Below, piece after piece: positions 54,426 through 62,984 of a stretch of DNA of 64,000 bases. The stretch is from assembly GCA_934101425.1 (NCBI GenBank), contig CAKOQQ010000001.1, positions 62,001-126,000 on the forward strand. The letters are read 5' to 3'. How positions within the stretch are numbered: the first letter of the stretch is position 1; each line of letters starts with the position of its first letter. Made by a program: the position numbers and the translations under genes. The notes below the pieces were generated by a model. The model was not told the origin of the DNA, searched no databases, and was given only the letters and a program-made list of their open reading frames with translations. This stretch comes from an uncultured Bacilli bacterium. GTDB taxonomy: Bacteria; Bacillota_I; Bacilli_A; RF39; UBA660.

Positions 54426-54915
54426 TATATTTTCCTATAAATTTGCTTACTTCTTTACTAATTTTATAGTCAATTAAATCAACTTTATCACTATATATAA
54501 TGAGTAATCCTACTATATCACCATGACTGATTATTGAATTTATTATATATGGTGTAGTTTTCTTTTCTTTACCTATAACTAAATTTTTAGGATGAGTTTC
54601 TAATATATTTTCTCTTCTAAAAATTGATTTTTTTAATTGATCAGATATAAATCCCATTTCCTTTTCACTACTATATAATATACTATTTAAATCAGTTATA
54701 ACAACATTATGTTCTAAAGCTTTAGAAAGAGATGAAGCTATATCATAAATAATATATTTATATCTTTTTAATGGAGAATAATCCCTTAATACTATTATAT
54801 TATTCTTGATAGTTATTTCAATACTACTACCAGAGTGCAAATTATATTTATCTATAATCACTTTAGGTAAAGATATTTTACCTAATTCATCTATTCTTTT
54901 AATATATTTTTCCAT
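54415..54915 (-). CDS. spoVT: SpoVT-like transcriptional regulator (AbrB domain plus GAF-like domain)
   Basis: 166 residues. N-terminal swapped-hairpin AbrB domain (YIKRIDELGKISLPKVIIDKYNLHSGSSIEI) and a GAF-like C-terminal domain (ALEHNVVITDLNSIL, SHGDIVGLLIIYS), the layout of SpoVT, a forespore regulator of sigma-G genes. In Bacillus spoVT also lies in the wider origin region. Slightly shorter than the 178 residues of Bacillus. Confidence 0.85.
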   Translation of the reverse strand: MEKYIKRIDELGKISLPKVIIDKYNLHSGSSIEITIKNNIIVLRDYSPLKRYKYIIYDIASSLSKALEHNVVITDLNSILYSSEKEMGFISDQLKKSIFRRENILETHPKNLVIGKEKKTTPYIINSIISHGDIVGLLIIYSDKVDLIDYKISKEVSKFIGKYIEQ

Positions 54916-54994
54916 AGTATCCCTCTAAATTATTGTGAATATTTTTTCTTTTTTTATACATTTACATGTGCTATAATTAAATTGAGGTGTTAAA

Positions 54995-56614
54995 ATGAAT
55001 AAAACTTTTATTTTTGGTCATAAAAAACCTGACACGGACTCTGTTACAAGTGCTATTACACTTTCTTACTTAAAAAATAAGTTAGGATTTAATACAGAAC
55101 CAAGAGTATTAGGTAATATCAATAATGAAACTAAGTATGTCTTAAACTATTTTAAAGTGGATACACCAGCTTATCTAGATGATGTACACTTACAAATTAG
55201 AGATTTAAATTATAGAAAAAATAACTATATAAATGAATTTGAATCAATTTATAATTCATTTAATTATATGCAAAAACATGATTTAAGTAATGTACCAATG
55301 GTAAATAAAGAACATAGTTTTCTAGGTACTATCTCTATGAAAGAAATTGCTAAAGATTTAATTACTGGAGACTTTGAAAATTTAAATACTTCATATAACA
55401 ATATACTAGATGTACTAGAAGCTAAGGAAATATTAAGATTTAATAATGAAATAAAAGGTAAAATATTACTTGCAGCTTTTAGATCTACTACATTTATTGA
55501 TACAGTTAAATTAACTAGTGATGACATATTAGTTATTGGTGATAGACATAGTATAATAGAATTTGCTGTTAAAAGTGGTGTTAAACTAATTATACTTACT
55601 GGTAATAGTGAAATTAAACCTATTCATATTGAAATAGCTAAAGCTAATCATGTAAATATAATAAAAACAGAAATGTATTCATATCAAGTAGCTAAACTAA
55701 TTAACTTATGTAATTATTCAAATACAATTTTAAATAAAAAAGATGTAATATGCTTTAAAGAAACTGATGAAGTTAGAGACTTTATTGATATTGCAAATAA
55801 AACTAAGTATAGTAATTACCCTATTATTGATGATAATAATAAATGCTTAGGGGTATTAAAACTAGAAGATGCAGCTGAAAAAAATAGAAAACAAGTTATT
55901 TTAGTTGATCATAATGAATTTGAACAAAGTGTTGAGGGTCTTGATGAAGCTTCTATAGTAGAAATTATTGATCATCATAAAATTGGTACTATAGGTACTC
56001 AAGTTCCTATTAACTTTAGAAATATGCCAGTTGGTAGTACAAATACAATTATTTATAATTTATATAAGGAAAACAATTTAATACCACCAGCTAATATAGC
56101 TGGGCTTATGATGGCTGGTATTTTATCAGATACATTATTACTTGTATCACCTACTACTACAGAAATGGATAAAGTAGCAGTATATGAACTAAGCAAATTA
56201 GCTAAAACAGACTATGAAAAGTTTGCATATGATATGTTTAAAGCAGGATCTTCTTTAGAAAATAAGACTATAGAAGAAATATTCTATACTGATTTCAAAT
56301 TATTTTACTTTGATAAGAGAAAAATTGGTATTAGTCAAATATCTACTGTTTATGTAAAAGATATACTAAAGAAACAAGAAAAATATTTAGCTTTAATTGA
56401 AAAAATTAGAGAAGAAAATAATTATGATATATTAGCTTTATTTGTAACTGATATATTAAATAATGGTTCATATATCTTATTTGATCATACTTCAAAAGAT
56501 ATACTTACTAAATGTTTTGATATGGAAAATTTAGAAGAGGGAGATTATTTAGATGGTATTATATCTCGTAAAAAACAAATAGTACCAGCTATGATGAACT
56601 TTTTGGGAAAATAA
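54995..56614 (+). CDS. ppaC: Manganese-dependent inorganic pyrophosphatase with CBS and DRTGG insert
   Basis: 539 residues of the DHH family. The N-terminal GHKKPDTDSVTSAI and the VDHNEFEQSV / IVEIIDHHKIG motifs bind metal; a CBS pair split by a DRTGG domain (about 70-300) is inserted after the first motifs, and the C-terminal DHHA2 part ends KKQIVPAMMNFL. CBS-containing forms are regulated by adenine nucleotides. Hydrolyses pyrophosphate in the cytoplasm. Confidence 0.92.
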   Translation: MNKTFIFGHKKPDTDSVTSAITLSYLKNKLGFNTEPRVLGNINNETKYVLNYFKVDTPAYLDDVHLQIRDLNYRKNNYINEFESIYNSFNYMQKHDLSNVPMVNKEHSFLGTISMKEIAKDLITGDFENLNTSYNNILDVLEAKEILRFNNEIKGKILLAAFRSTTFIDTVKLTSDDILVIGDRHSIIEFAVKSGVKLIILTGNSEIKPIHIEIAKANHVNIIKTEMYSYQVAKLINLCNYSNTILNKKDVICFKETDEVRDFIDIANKTKYSNYPIIDDNNKCLGVLKLEDAAEKNRKQVILVDHNEFEQSVEGLDEASIVEIIDHHKIGTIGTQVPINFRNMPVGSTNTIIYNLYKENNLIPPANIAGLMMAGILSDTLLLVSPTTTEMDKVAVYELSKLAKTDYEKFAYDMFKAGSSLENKTIEEIFYTDFKLFYFDKRKIGISQISTVYVKDILKKQEKYLALIEKIREENNYDILALFVTDILNNGSYILFDHTSKDILTKCFDMENLEEGDYLDGIISRKKQIVPAMMNFLGK

Positions 56615-56638
56615 AAAAAGCACAATGTGCTTTTTTTA
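56612..56638. terminator. Bidirectional terminator between ppaC and rsmG
   Basis: Stem AAAGCAC/GTGCTTT, loop AAT, flanked by A and T runs, between convergent genes. Confidence 0.85.
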
Positions 56639-57337
56639 TAATGGTTTTTTCTTTATTTCACTAAATTTTCTAGGATACTTATTATTTGTTTTATCTAATT
56701 TAACAAATTTAATTAAATTTCTTTTACTTTCTTCATAAGGTAAAGAAAATTCTATTTTATCTTCTAATTTTATATTTAATAATTTTGAAGCGTTTGATAT
56801 AGTATCTAATTCATTATTACTACCCTTCATAGCAATAAAATATTTATTTACTTTAACTATTGGAATTGCAAATTCTAATAAATTAATTAAATTAGTAACT
56901 GCTCTTGCTGTTACTATATCATATAATTCTCTATTATTTTTTCCATAATCTTCTATTCTAGAATGAATAGTTTCTATTTCTTTTAATTGCAACTCAGATA
57001 TAACTACATTTAAGAAATCTATTCTTTTATTTAATGCATCTATAAGAGTTACTTTTAAATGTGGAAAAAATATTTTTATTACAATACCCGGAAATCCCGC
57101 TCCTGTACCTATATCACAAAAAGTATTATATTTATTAAAATCAATAATTTTTGCTAATGTTAAGGAATCATAAAAATGCTTTAAATATACTTCTTCTTTT
57201 AAAGTTATTGCTGTTAAATTTATTTTTTCGTTAAAGCTAACTAATAACTCATAATATTTATTTAATTTATCTAATTTTTCATCAGTTACTTCTAATCCCA
57301 ATTCGTTAACTTTTTTTATAAAATCATTTTGAGTCAT
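56636..57337 (-). CDS. rsmG: 16S rRNA (guanine527-N7)-methyltransferase RsmG
   Basis: 233 residues, with INLTAI, HFYDSLTLAK, FCDIGTGAGFPGIVIKI (SAM-binding) and SRIEDYG near the N-terminal half. Overlaps the end of mnmG by 14 bp with GGAGTACTT as ribosome site. Conventional oriC-region order. Confidence 0.93.
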   Translation of the reverse strand: MTQNDFIKKVNELGLEVTDEKLDKLNKYYELLVSFNEKINLTAITLKEEVYLKHFYDSLTLAKIIDFNKYNTFCDIGTGAGFPGIVIKIFFPHLKVTLIDALNKRIDFLNVVISELQLKEIETIHSRIEDYGKNNRELYDIVTARAVTNLINLLEFAIPIVKVNKYFIAMKGSNNELDTISNASKLLNIKLEDKIEFSLPYEESKRNLIKFVKLDKTNNKYPRKFSEIKKKPL

Positions 57338-59192
57338 ATAAGTACTCCTTTTTTAAATATATCATTATTAAAGATATATCTGCAGGATTAACTCCACTAA
57401 TTCTAAGTGCTTGACCAATACTAGTTGGTCTTATTTCTTTTAATTTTTGTTTTGCTTCACTAGCTAAATTATGAATTTTATCATAATCAATATCATCTGG
57501 TATTAATTTTTCATCTAAATCAACCATTTTTTCTGCATCTTTTAAAGCTTTATTTATATATCCTTCATATTTATTATGAATTTCTACTTGTTCTAATACT
57601 TCTTTACTATAATCTAAAGAAATAAATTCTTTTATATTTTCTATAGTTAATTCAGGTCTTTTTAATAAATTATATAAATTTATTCTATCTTTTAATAAAG
57701 CTGTATTTAATGTTGATAACTTATCATTTTCTTTTGGTGTTATATAAGTTTCTTTTAATAAGCTAGTTAAAGATTTTATATCTTCTTTTTTTTGTAATAA
57801 TTTATTATGTCTTTCTTCGTCTATTAAACCTACTTGATAACCATATTCTCTTAGTCTTAAATCTGCATTATCAGTTCTTAATAATAATCTATATTCAGCT
57901 CTTGAAGTAAGTAATCTATATGGATCTATTACTCCTTTTGTAACTAAATCATCTATTAAAACACCTATATAAGCATCACTTCTTTTTAAAACTAATGCTT
58001 CTTTACCTTCTAAACTTAAACTTGCATTAATTCCTGCCATTAATCCTTGACATGCAGCTTCTTCATATCCACTAGTACCATTTATTTGACCTGCTGTATA
58101 TAAATTTTTAAGTACTTTAGTTTCTAAACTTTTATTTAATTGTGTTGGATAAATAGCATCATATTCTATAGCATATGCATATTTTAAAATTTTTGCATTT
58201 TCTAATCCTGGTAAACTATGAACCATTAAATCTTGAACATCATGTGGCATTGAAGTAGAAAAACCTTGTATATATATTGAATCATTATATATACTTTCAG
58301 GTTCTAAAAATAATTGATGTCTTTCTTTATCTTTAAATCTAACTATTTTATCTTCTATACTTGGACAATATCTAGGTCCTACTCCCGTAATATCATTAAG
58401 TCCACCATACATACTAGCTTTATGTAAATTATCATTTATAATTTTATGAGTAAGTGGAGTTGTATATATTAAATAACATGGTACTTGATCTTCTATTTTA
58501 TAACTTGGTTCATTATCAAAACTAAATGTTAAATATTCATTATCACCATTTTCTACTTGTGTTTTACTAAAATCAATACTATTTTTATCTACTCTTTGTG
58601 GAGTTCCTGTCTTTAATCTTATAATTTTAAAACCATATTTTTTTAGATTATCACTTAAATGATTACTAGGTCTTTCACCATGTGGTCCTTCTCTTCTTCT
58701 AGTATCACCTACCATAATATCTGCTTTTAAATATGTACCAGTAGTTAAAATAACCCTTTTGGAATATATTTTTTCACCATTTTCTAATATTACACCTTTT
58801 ACTATTCCATCTTCTACAATTAAATCTTCTACTAATCCTTCTAATATTTCTAAATTAGATGTTTCTTTTAATGTTTTAAGCATATTTTCTGGATATGTTT
58901 TTTTATCTGCTTGAGCTCTTAAAGATCTTACTGCTGGACCTTTTGCACTATTTAACATCTTAATTTGAATTTGGGAAATATCTGCATTTTTACCCATTTG
59001 GCCTCCTAATGCATCTATTTCTCTTACTACTATACCTTTAGCTGACCCACCAATAGATGGATTGCAAGGCATATCTGCTATATTCTTAATATTTCCTGTT
59101 ACTAATAAAGTTTTGTGATTTTTTCTAGCACATGCAAGTGAAGCTTCACATCCTGCGTGTCCTCCACCTACTACTATTACTTCATATTCCAT
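57324..59192 (-). CDS. mnmG: tRNA uridine-5-carboxymethylaminomethyl modification enzyme MnmG
   Basis: Start at ATG 59192 after GGTGGATAT. 622 residues: FAD motif VVGGGHAGCEASLACAR, MPCNPSIGGSAKGIVVREIDALGG, and TSRAEYRLLLRTDNADLRL toward the C-terminus. Works with MnmE on the wobble uridine of tRNAs. Nine bases behind mnmE. Confidence 0.96.
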   Translation of the reverse strand: MEYEVIVVGGGHAGCEASLACARKNHKTLLVTGNIKNIADMPCNPSIGGSAKGIVVREIDALGGQMGKNADISQIQIKMLNSAKGPAVRSLRAQADKKTYPENMLKTLKETSNLEILEGLVEDLIVEDGIVKGVILENGEKIYSKRVILTTGTYLKADIMVGDTRRREGPHGERPSNHLSDNLKKYGFKIIRLKTGTPQRVDKNSIDFSKTQVENGDNEYLTFSFDNEPSYKIEDQVPCYLIYTTPLTHKIINDNLHKASMYGGLNDITGVGPRYCPSIEDKIVRFKDKERHQLFLEPESIYNDSIYIQGFSTSMPHDVQDLMVHSLPGLENAKILKYAYAIEYDAIYPTQLNKSLETKVLKNLYTAGQINGTSGYEEAACQGLMAGINASLSLEGKEALVLKRSDAYIGVLIDDLVTKGVIDPYRLLTSRAEYRLLLRTDNADLRLREYGYQVGLIDEERHNKLLQKKEDIKSLTSLLKETYITPKENDKLSTLNTALLKDRINLYNLLKRPELTIENIKEFISLDYSKEVLEQVEIHNKYEGYINKALKDAEKMVDLDEKLIPDDIDYDKIHNLASEAKQKLKEIRPTSIGQALRISGVNPADISLIMIYLKKEYLYDSK

Positions 59193-59200
59193 ATATCCAC

Positions 59201-60544
59201 CTACTTTCCTAAGCAAAATCTACTAAACATTTCATCAATTAATTCTTCACTATAAGTTTCACCTATAATAGTACCTAATGATGTCCAAATATTTTTAATA
59301 TCAATTTCTAACATATCAATAGGCATATTATTTTTAATTGCTTCTTCTACATCATCTATACTTTTTAAAGCTTCTTTTAATATTGCTATATTTTTAGTTC
59401 CAGTTAAATAATTTAAATCAGAAGTTTCTAATTTTTCTAAATTAAATATTTCTTTTATTTTTTTCTTTAAGTCTTCTATACCTACTTTATTTAAAGCACT
59501 TAAATAAACAATATTATTATCATTTATATTTATTTTTTTATCCAAATCTATTTTATTTACTATAATTATATAATTTTTATCTTTTAGCTTATCTAATATT
59601 TCTTTCTCTTCAGTAGTTAATTCTTCATTATTATTAAGAACAAATAATATTAAATCAGATTCATCTATAAGTTTTAAACTTTTTTCCACACCTATTTTTT
59701 CTACAGTATCAGAAGTATCTCTAATACCAGCTGTATCTAAAATATTAAAAATTATTCCATCTATAGATAAAGTACCCTCTACTACATCTCTTGTTGTACC
59801 TTCTATATCAGTTACAATAGCTTTTTCTTCATCTAATAATGCATTTAAAATACTACTTTTACCGACATTTGGCTTACCTATTATAGAAGTTTTAATACCT
59901 TCTTTAATTATTTTTCCATTTTCACTATTATTTATTATTTCATTTAATTTTTTCTTTATATTACCTAATTCATTTTCTACATCTTTTTCTGTTACATCTT
60001 CATTATCATATTCAGGATAATCAATATTAACTTCTATACTAGCTATTAAACCAACTAATTTATCTCTTAGATCCTTAATCATATTAGATACATTACCAGT
60101 TATTCCATTTATAGCTAAAGTACGAGCTTTTTCTGTTTTTGAGTTTATTAAATCCATTACAGCTTCTGCTTGATTTAAATTAATTCTACCATTTAAAAAA
60201 GCCCTTTTTGTAAATTCACCTGGTTCTGCAAGTCTACAACCATTAGTTAATAATAATTCAAGCACTTTATTCGTAGTAGCTATTCCACCATGACAATTAA
60301 TTTCTACTACATCTTCTTTAGTAAATGTTTTAGGAGACATCATTACACTAATTAAAACTTCATCTATAATTTTATCTTTATCAACAATAAAATCATAATG
60401 AATTGTATGAGTTAAAGCATCAGTTAAATTTTTATTTTTAGTTATATTGTTAACTATTTCTATACTATTATCTCCACTTACTCTTATTATTGATATAGCT
60501 CCTACACCTAAAGATGTAGATATTGCAGCAATTGTATCTTTCAT
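59201..60544 (-). CDS. mnmE: tRNA modification GTPase MnmE
   Basis: 447 residues: N-terminal formyl-THF-binding domain (AISTSLGVGAISIIRVSG), helical domain interrupted by a G domain with GKPNVGKSS, DTAGIRDTSD, VNKID, and the C-terminal FCLGK with the catalytic cysteine. Partner of MnmG. Confidence 0.96.
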   Translation of the reverse strand: MKDTIAAISTSLGVGAISIIRVSGDNSIEIVNNITKNKNLTDALTHTIHYDFIVDKDKIIDEVLISVMMSPKTFTKEDVVEINCHGGIATTNKVLELLLTNGCRLAEPGEFTKRAFLNGRINLNQAEAVMDLINSKTEKARTLAINGITGNVSNMIKDLRDKLVGLIASIEVNIDYPEYDNEDVTEKDVENELGNIKKKLNEIINNSENGKIIKEGIKTSIIGKPNVGKSSILNALLDEEKAIVTDIEGTTRDVVEGTLSIDGIIFNILDTAGIRDTSDTVEKIGVEKSLKLIDESDLILFVLNNNEELTTEEKEILDKLKDKNYIIIVNKIDLDKKININDNNIVYLSALNKVGIEDLKKKIKEIFNLEKLETSDLNYLTGTKNIAILKEALKSIDDVEEAIKNNMPIDMLEIDIKNIWTSLGTIIGETYSEELIDEMFSRFCLGK

Positions 60545-60595
60545 ATAATCCCCTCCACATAATTATACAACAAGTAATAAAAAGAAAAAAGACTT

Positions 60596-61207
60596 TTAGT
60601 CTTTATATCTTATAACTACATATCTGTTTGGAGTTTCTCCAAAACTTTCAGTTTCAATATTTTCATAGTCAGCTAAAAGAGAATGAACAATTCTTCTGTT
60701 ATAAGAATTCATAGGATCTAATTTAGCTTCTACTCTAGTTTTTAATACTTCTTTAGCTATTTTTTTAATTTCTCTTTCAAAATTTCTTTGTTTATTATTT
60801 CTATAATCTGAAGCATCTACTATTACTTTTATATTTTTACCTACTTGAGTAGTTAATGCTTGTCTAATTAGTAATTGAATAGCATCTATTGTTCTACCAT
60901 CTTTACCAATAATAATTGGATTATTATCAGTAACTAATAGTACATTATATATTCCTTCATTTTCTCTTACTTCACTATTTATAGTAATACCCATATTCTT
61001 AGATAAATTTTCTATAAATTCTTTTATAAAGTTAATGATATCTTTTTTAGATACTATTTCTAATTCTACTTTTTTACTTTTTAAAAGACCACCTTTTATT
61101 TCACTTTCAGTATAAAAGATATCTTTTTCTTCTAAATTATTTTCACTTAAATATTTATTTAATATTTCTTCTTTTGTTTTGCCTTCTAATTTAGTTTTAT
61201 TTAACAT
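60596..61207 (-). CDS. jag: Jag (SpoIIIJ-associated) RNA-binding protein
   Basis: 203 residues: N-terminal Jag domain (about 1-50), KH domain with PIIIGKDGRTIDAIQLL, and R3H domain with RRIVHSLL. Binds RNA and affects cell division and wall synthesis. Overlaps yidC by 11 bp. Confidence 0.93.
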   Translation of the reverse strand: MLNKTKLEGKTKEEILNKYLSENNLEEKDIFYTESEIKGGLLKSKKVELEIVSKKDIINFIKEFIENLSKNMGITINSEVRENEGIYNVLLVTDNNPIIIGKDGRTIDAIQLLIRQALTTQVGKNIKVIVDASDYRNNKQRNFEREIKKIAKEVLKTRVEAKLDPMNSYNRRIVHSLLADYENIETESFGETPNRYVVIRYKD

Positions 61208-62204
61208 TTTTTTTACTCCTTTTAACTAATAAATTTTGAATAATAGTAAATCCACTATTAAATATCCAATATAAAGCAATTGCTGTTGAAATACTAAATG
61301 TTGCTATTGAAATCATTATAATCATTATATTTGTCATAGTTTTCATTTGACGAGCTTGATCACTTGAAGTAGCTGTTGTTTTATTTAATGTAAATGAATA
61401 GTATGTTACACCAATTACTAGTGCTACTAAAATGATATACCACCATTTTCCATGTAATAAAGCACTACTTGGACTAGTTCCAAGTTCAAACACTTTTAAG
61501 AATGTTCCTTCAAAAATTGCTGGAGTTCTACTCATTGCTTCATAGAATGCAAAGAATAAAGGAATTTGAATAACAGCAAATAAACAACCAGATATTGGGT
61601 TTATATCATATTTTTTGTAAACCATTAAAGTTTCTTGATTTTTTTTCATTAAACTTTCATTATCAGTTTTATTTCTATATTTTTTTTCTATTTTATCTAT
61701 TTCTGGTTGGGCTTTAGCAATATTTTCAGATTGCATTGCAGTTTTATTAGTCATAGGATACATTATCAATCTTAATATTAGTGTAATAAGTATAATTGCT
61801 AAGCCATAATTACCTACTAATTTTCCTAAATTTATAAGTAACCAAGCTAATGGTTTTACAAATATACTAGTCCATATACTTTCATATTCACCTGTTGTTA
61901 CTTTAAAACTACTACATTTATCTAATTCATCAACATTGATTAATTTATCTTTTTCTTTTTCATATGCTTTTTTAGTAATTTCTTGATTTTCTAATTTTTT
62001 ATCCAAGTCTTCTAAATTCTTTTTATATGTTTCTCTATATTTTTCTAATGTATTTTCATCATCTGGACTACATAAAATATTTTGAATTAAAACTTGTCCT
62101 GTTTCTTCTTTTGTTACTACTTTACCATCTGCATTCTTTAATTGTTTTGCACATCCTGGTAATAATATTAACAAGCTTAATAATACCAATATTTTCTTTT
62201 TCAT
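61197..62204 (-). CDS. yidC: Membrane protein insertase YidC (SpoIIIJ/OxaA type)
   Basis: 335 residues. Lipoprotein signal with LLILLPGC, then an extended extracellular charged helix region (ENTLEKYRETYKKNLEDLDKKLENQ), then the five-helix insertase core with RLIMYPMTNKTAMQSENIAKAQPEIDKIEKKYRNKTD and IPLFFAFYEAM. Its ATG overlaps the rnpA stop (ATGA). The N-terminal charged segment is longer than in Bacillus SpoIIIJ. Needed for insertion of membrane proteins and, in spore formers, for spoIIIA function. Confidence 0.94.
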   Translation of the reverse strand: MKKKILVLLSLLILLPGCAKQLKNADGKVVTKEETGQVLIQNILCSPDDENTLEKYRETYKKNLEDLDKKLENQEITKKAYEKEKDKLINVDELDKCSSFKVTTGEYESIWTSIFVKPLAWLLINLGKLVGNYGLAIILITLILRLIMYPMTNKTAMQSENIAKAQPEIDKIEKKYRNKTDNESLMKKNQETLMVYKKYDINPISGCLFAVIQIPLFFAFYEAMSRTPAIFEGTFLKVFELGTSPSSALLHGKWWYIILVALVIGVTYYSFTLNKTTATSSDQARQMKTMTNIMIIMISIATFSISTAIALYWIFNSGFTIIQNLLVKRSKKNVK

Positions 62205-62536
62205 TTTATCTCCTTTATATTTAGTTTATTGATAAGTATATTTAAATCTTTTGACATTTCATCAAAACTCTTATCAATAATATCTTTCTTTATAATTATA
62301 ATACAATTAAAATTATTTTTATAGATATTTTTATCTAGAATTGATTTTATTTGTCTTTTTAATCTATTTCTAGTTACTGCATTACCTACTTTTTTAGAGG
62401 CAGATATTCCAAATTTATATATATCATTAGTATTTTTTTCTAAATAAATAACAAAAAGATTAGACTTTATTGGTCTATTATTTTTTATTATTCTAGAAAA
62501 ATCTCTATTTTTCTTAACTATATTTATTTTTTTCAT
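62201..62536 (-). CDS. rnpA: Ribonuclease P protein component
   Basis: 111 residues, basic, with FAVGISASKKVGNAVTRNRLKRQIK-type RNP core (here FGISASKKVGNAVTRNRLKRQIK). Stop codon TGA overlaps yidC, which also shows that TGA is not a Trp codon here. Confidence 0.94.
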   Translation of the reverse strand: MKKINIVKKNRDFSRIIKNNRPIKSNLFVIYLEKNTNDIYKFGISASKKVGNAVTRNRLKRQIKSILDKNIYKNNFNCIIIIKKDIIDKSFDEMSKDLNILINKLNIKEIK

Positions 62537-62552
62537 ACTTCACCTCTTATTA

Positions 62553-62577
62553 GAAAAAACCACTGTTTCCAGTGGTG
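62553..62577 (-). terminator. Terminator between rpmH and rnpA
   Basis: Minus-strand stem ACCACTG/CAGTGGT, loop GAAA, then six T. It would partly separate the highly expressed rpmH from rnpA. Confidence 0.85.
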
Positions 62578-62579
62578 TA

Positions 62580-62702
62580 TTAATGAGATAAAACTTTACG
62601 TCCTTTTCTTCTTCTTCTTTTAACAACTTTACTTTCATTTCTTGCCATGAATCCCATTTTTTTACTTCTTTTTCTATTATTAGGTTGAAAAGTTCTTTTC
62701 AT
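62580..62702 (-). CDS. rpmH: 50S ribosomal protein L34
   Basis: 40 residues (usual 44): MKRTFQPNNRKRSKKMGFMAR, then a basic tail ending KGRKVLSH. Placed next to oriC in the usual order, with GGAGGTG ahead of its ATG. Confidence 0.95.
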   Translation of the reverse strand: MKRTFQPNNRKRSKKMGFMARNESKVVKRRRRKGRKVLSH

Positions 62703-62706
62703 TATT

Positions 62707-62984
62707 ACACCTCCAAGTTCTGTTTGCATAGTTAATTATATATATTAATCTTTATTTTGTCAAACTATTTAAAAGTTTTTTAATTAAAAAATAAGTTTTC
62801 CACAAAGATTTGTGCAATTTTTTTATTATTTTTGTTAGTAAAAAACATTTTTCCACTTAAATTGTGGAAAATGTGGATAAAATTTGCACATTATTTATTT
62901 TTTCCACATAATAACTTTTTCTTGTTATTTTATAATATTTATTGTAAAATTAGATTGTGGAAAACTTTATTTTGGGGTGATGGT
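62707..62984. other. Replication origin oriC
   Basis: The 278-bp gap between rpmH and dnaA is AT-rich and contains a perfect DnaA box TGTGGATAA (62872-62880), plus TTTTCCACA at 62796-62804 and 62900-62908, TGTGGAAAA at 62863-62871 and 62956-62964, and an imperfect TTTTCCACT at about 62849. The A/T-rich tract around 62770-62795 could be the unwinding element. Position and boxes together are typical of Firmicutes oriC. Confidence 0.85.
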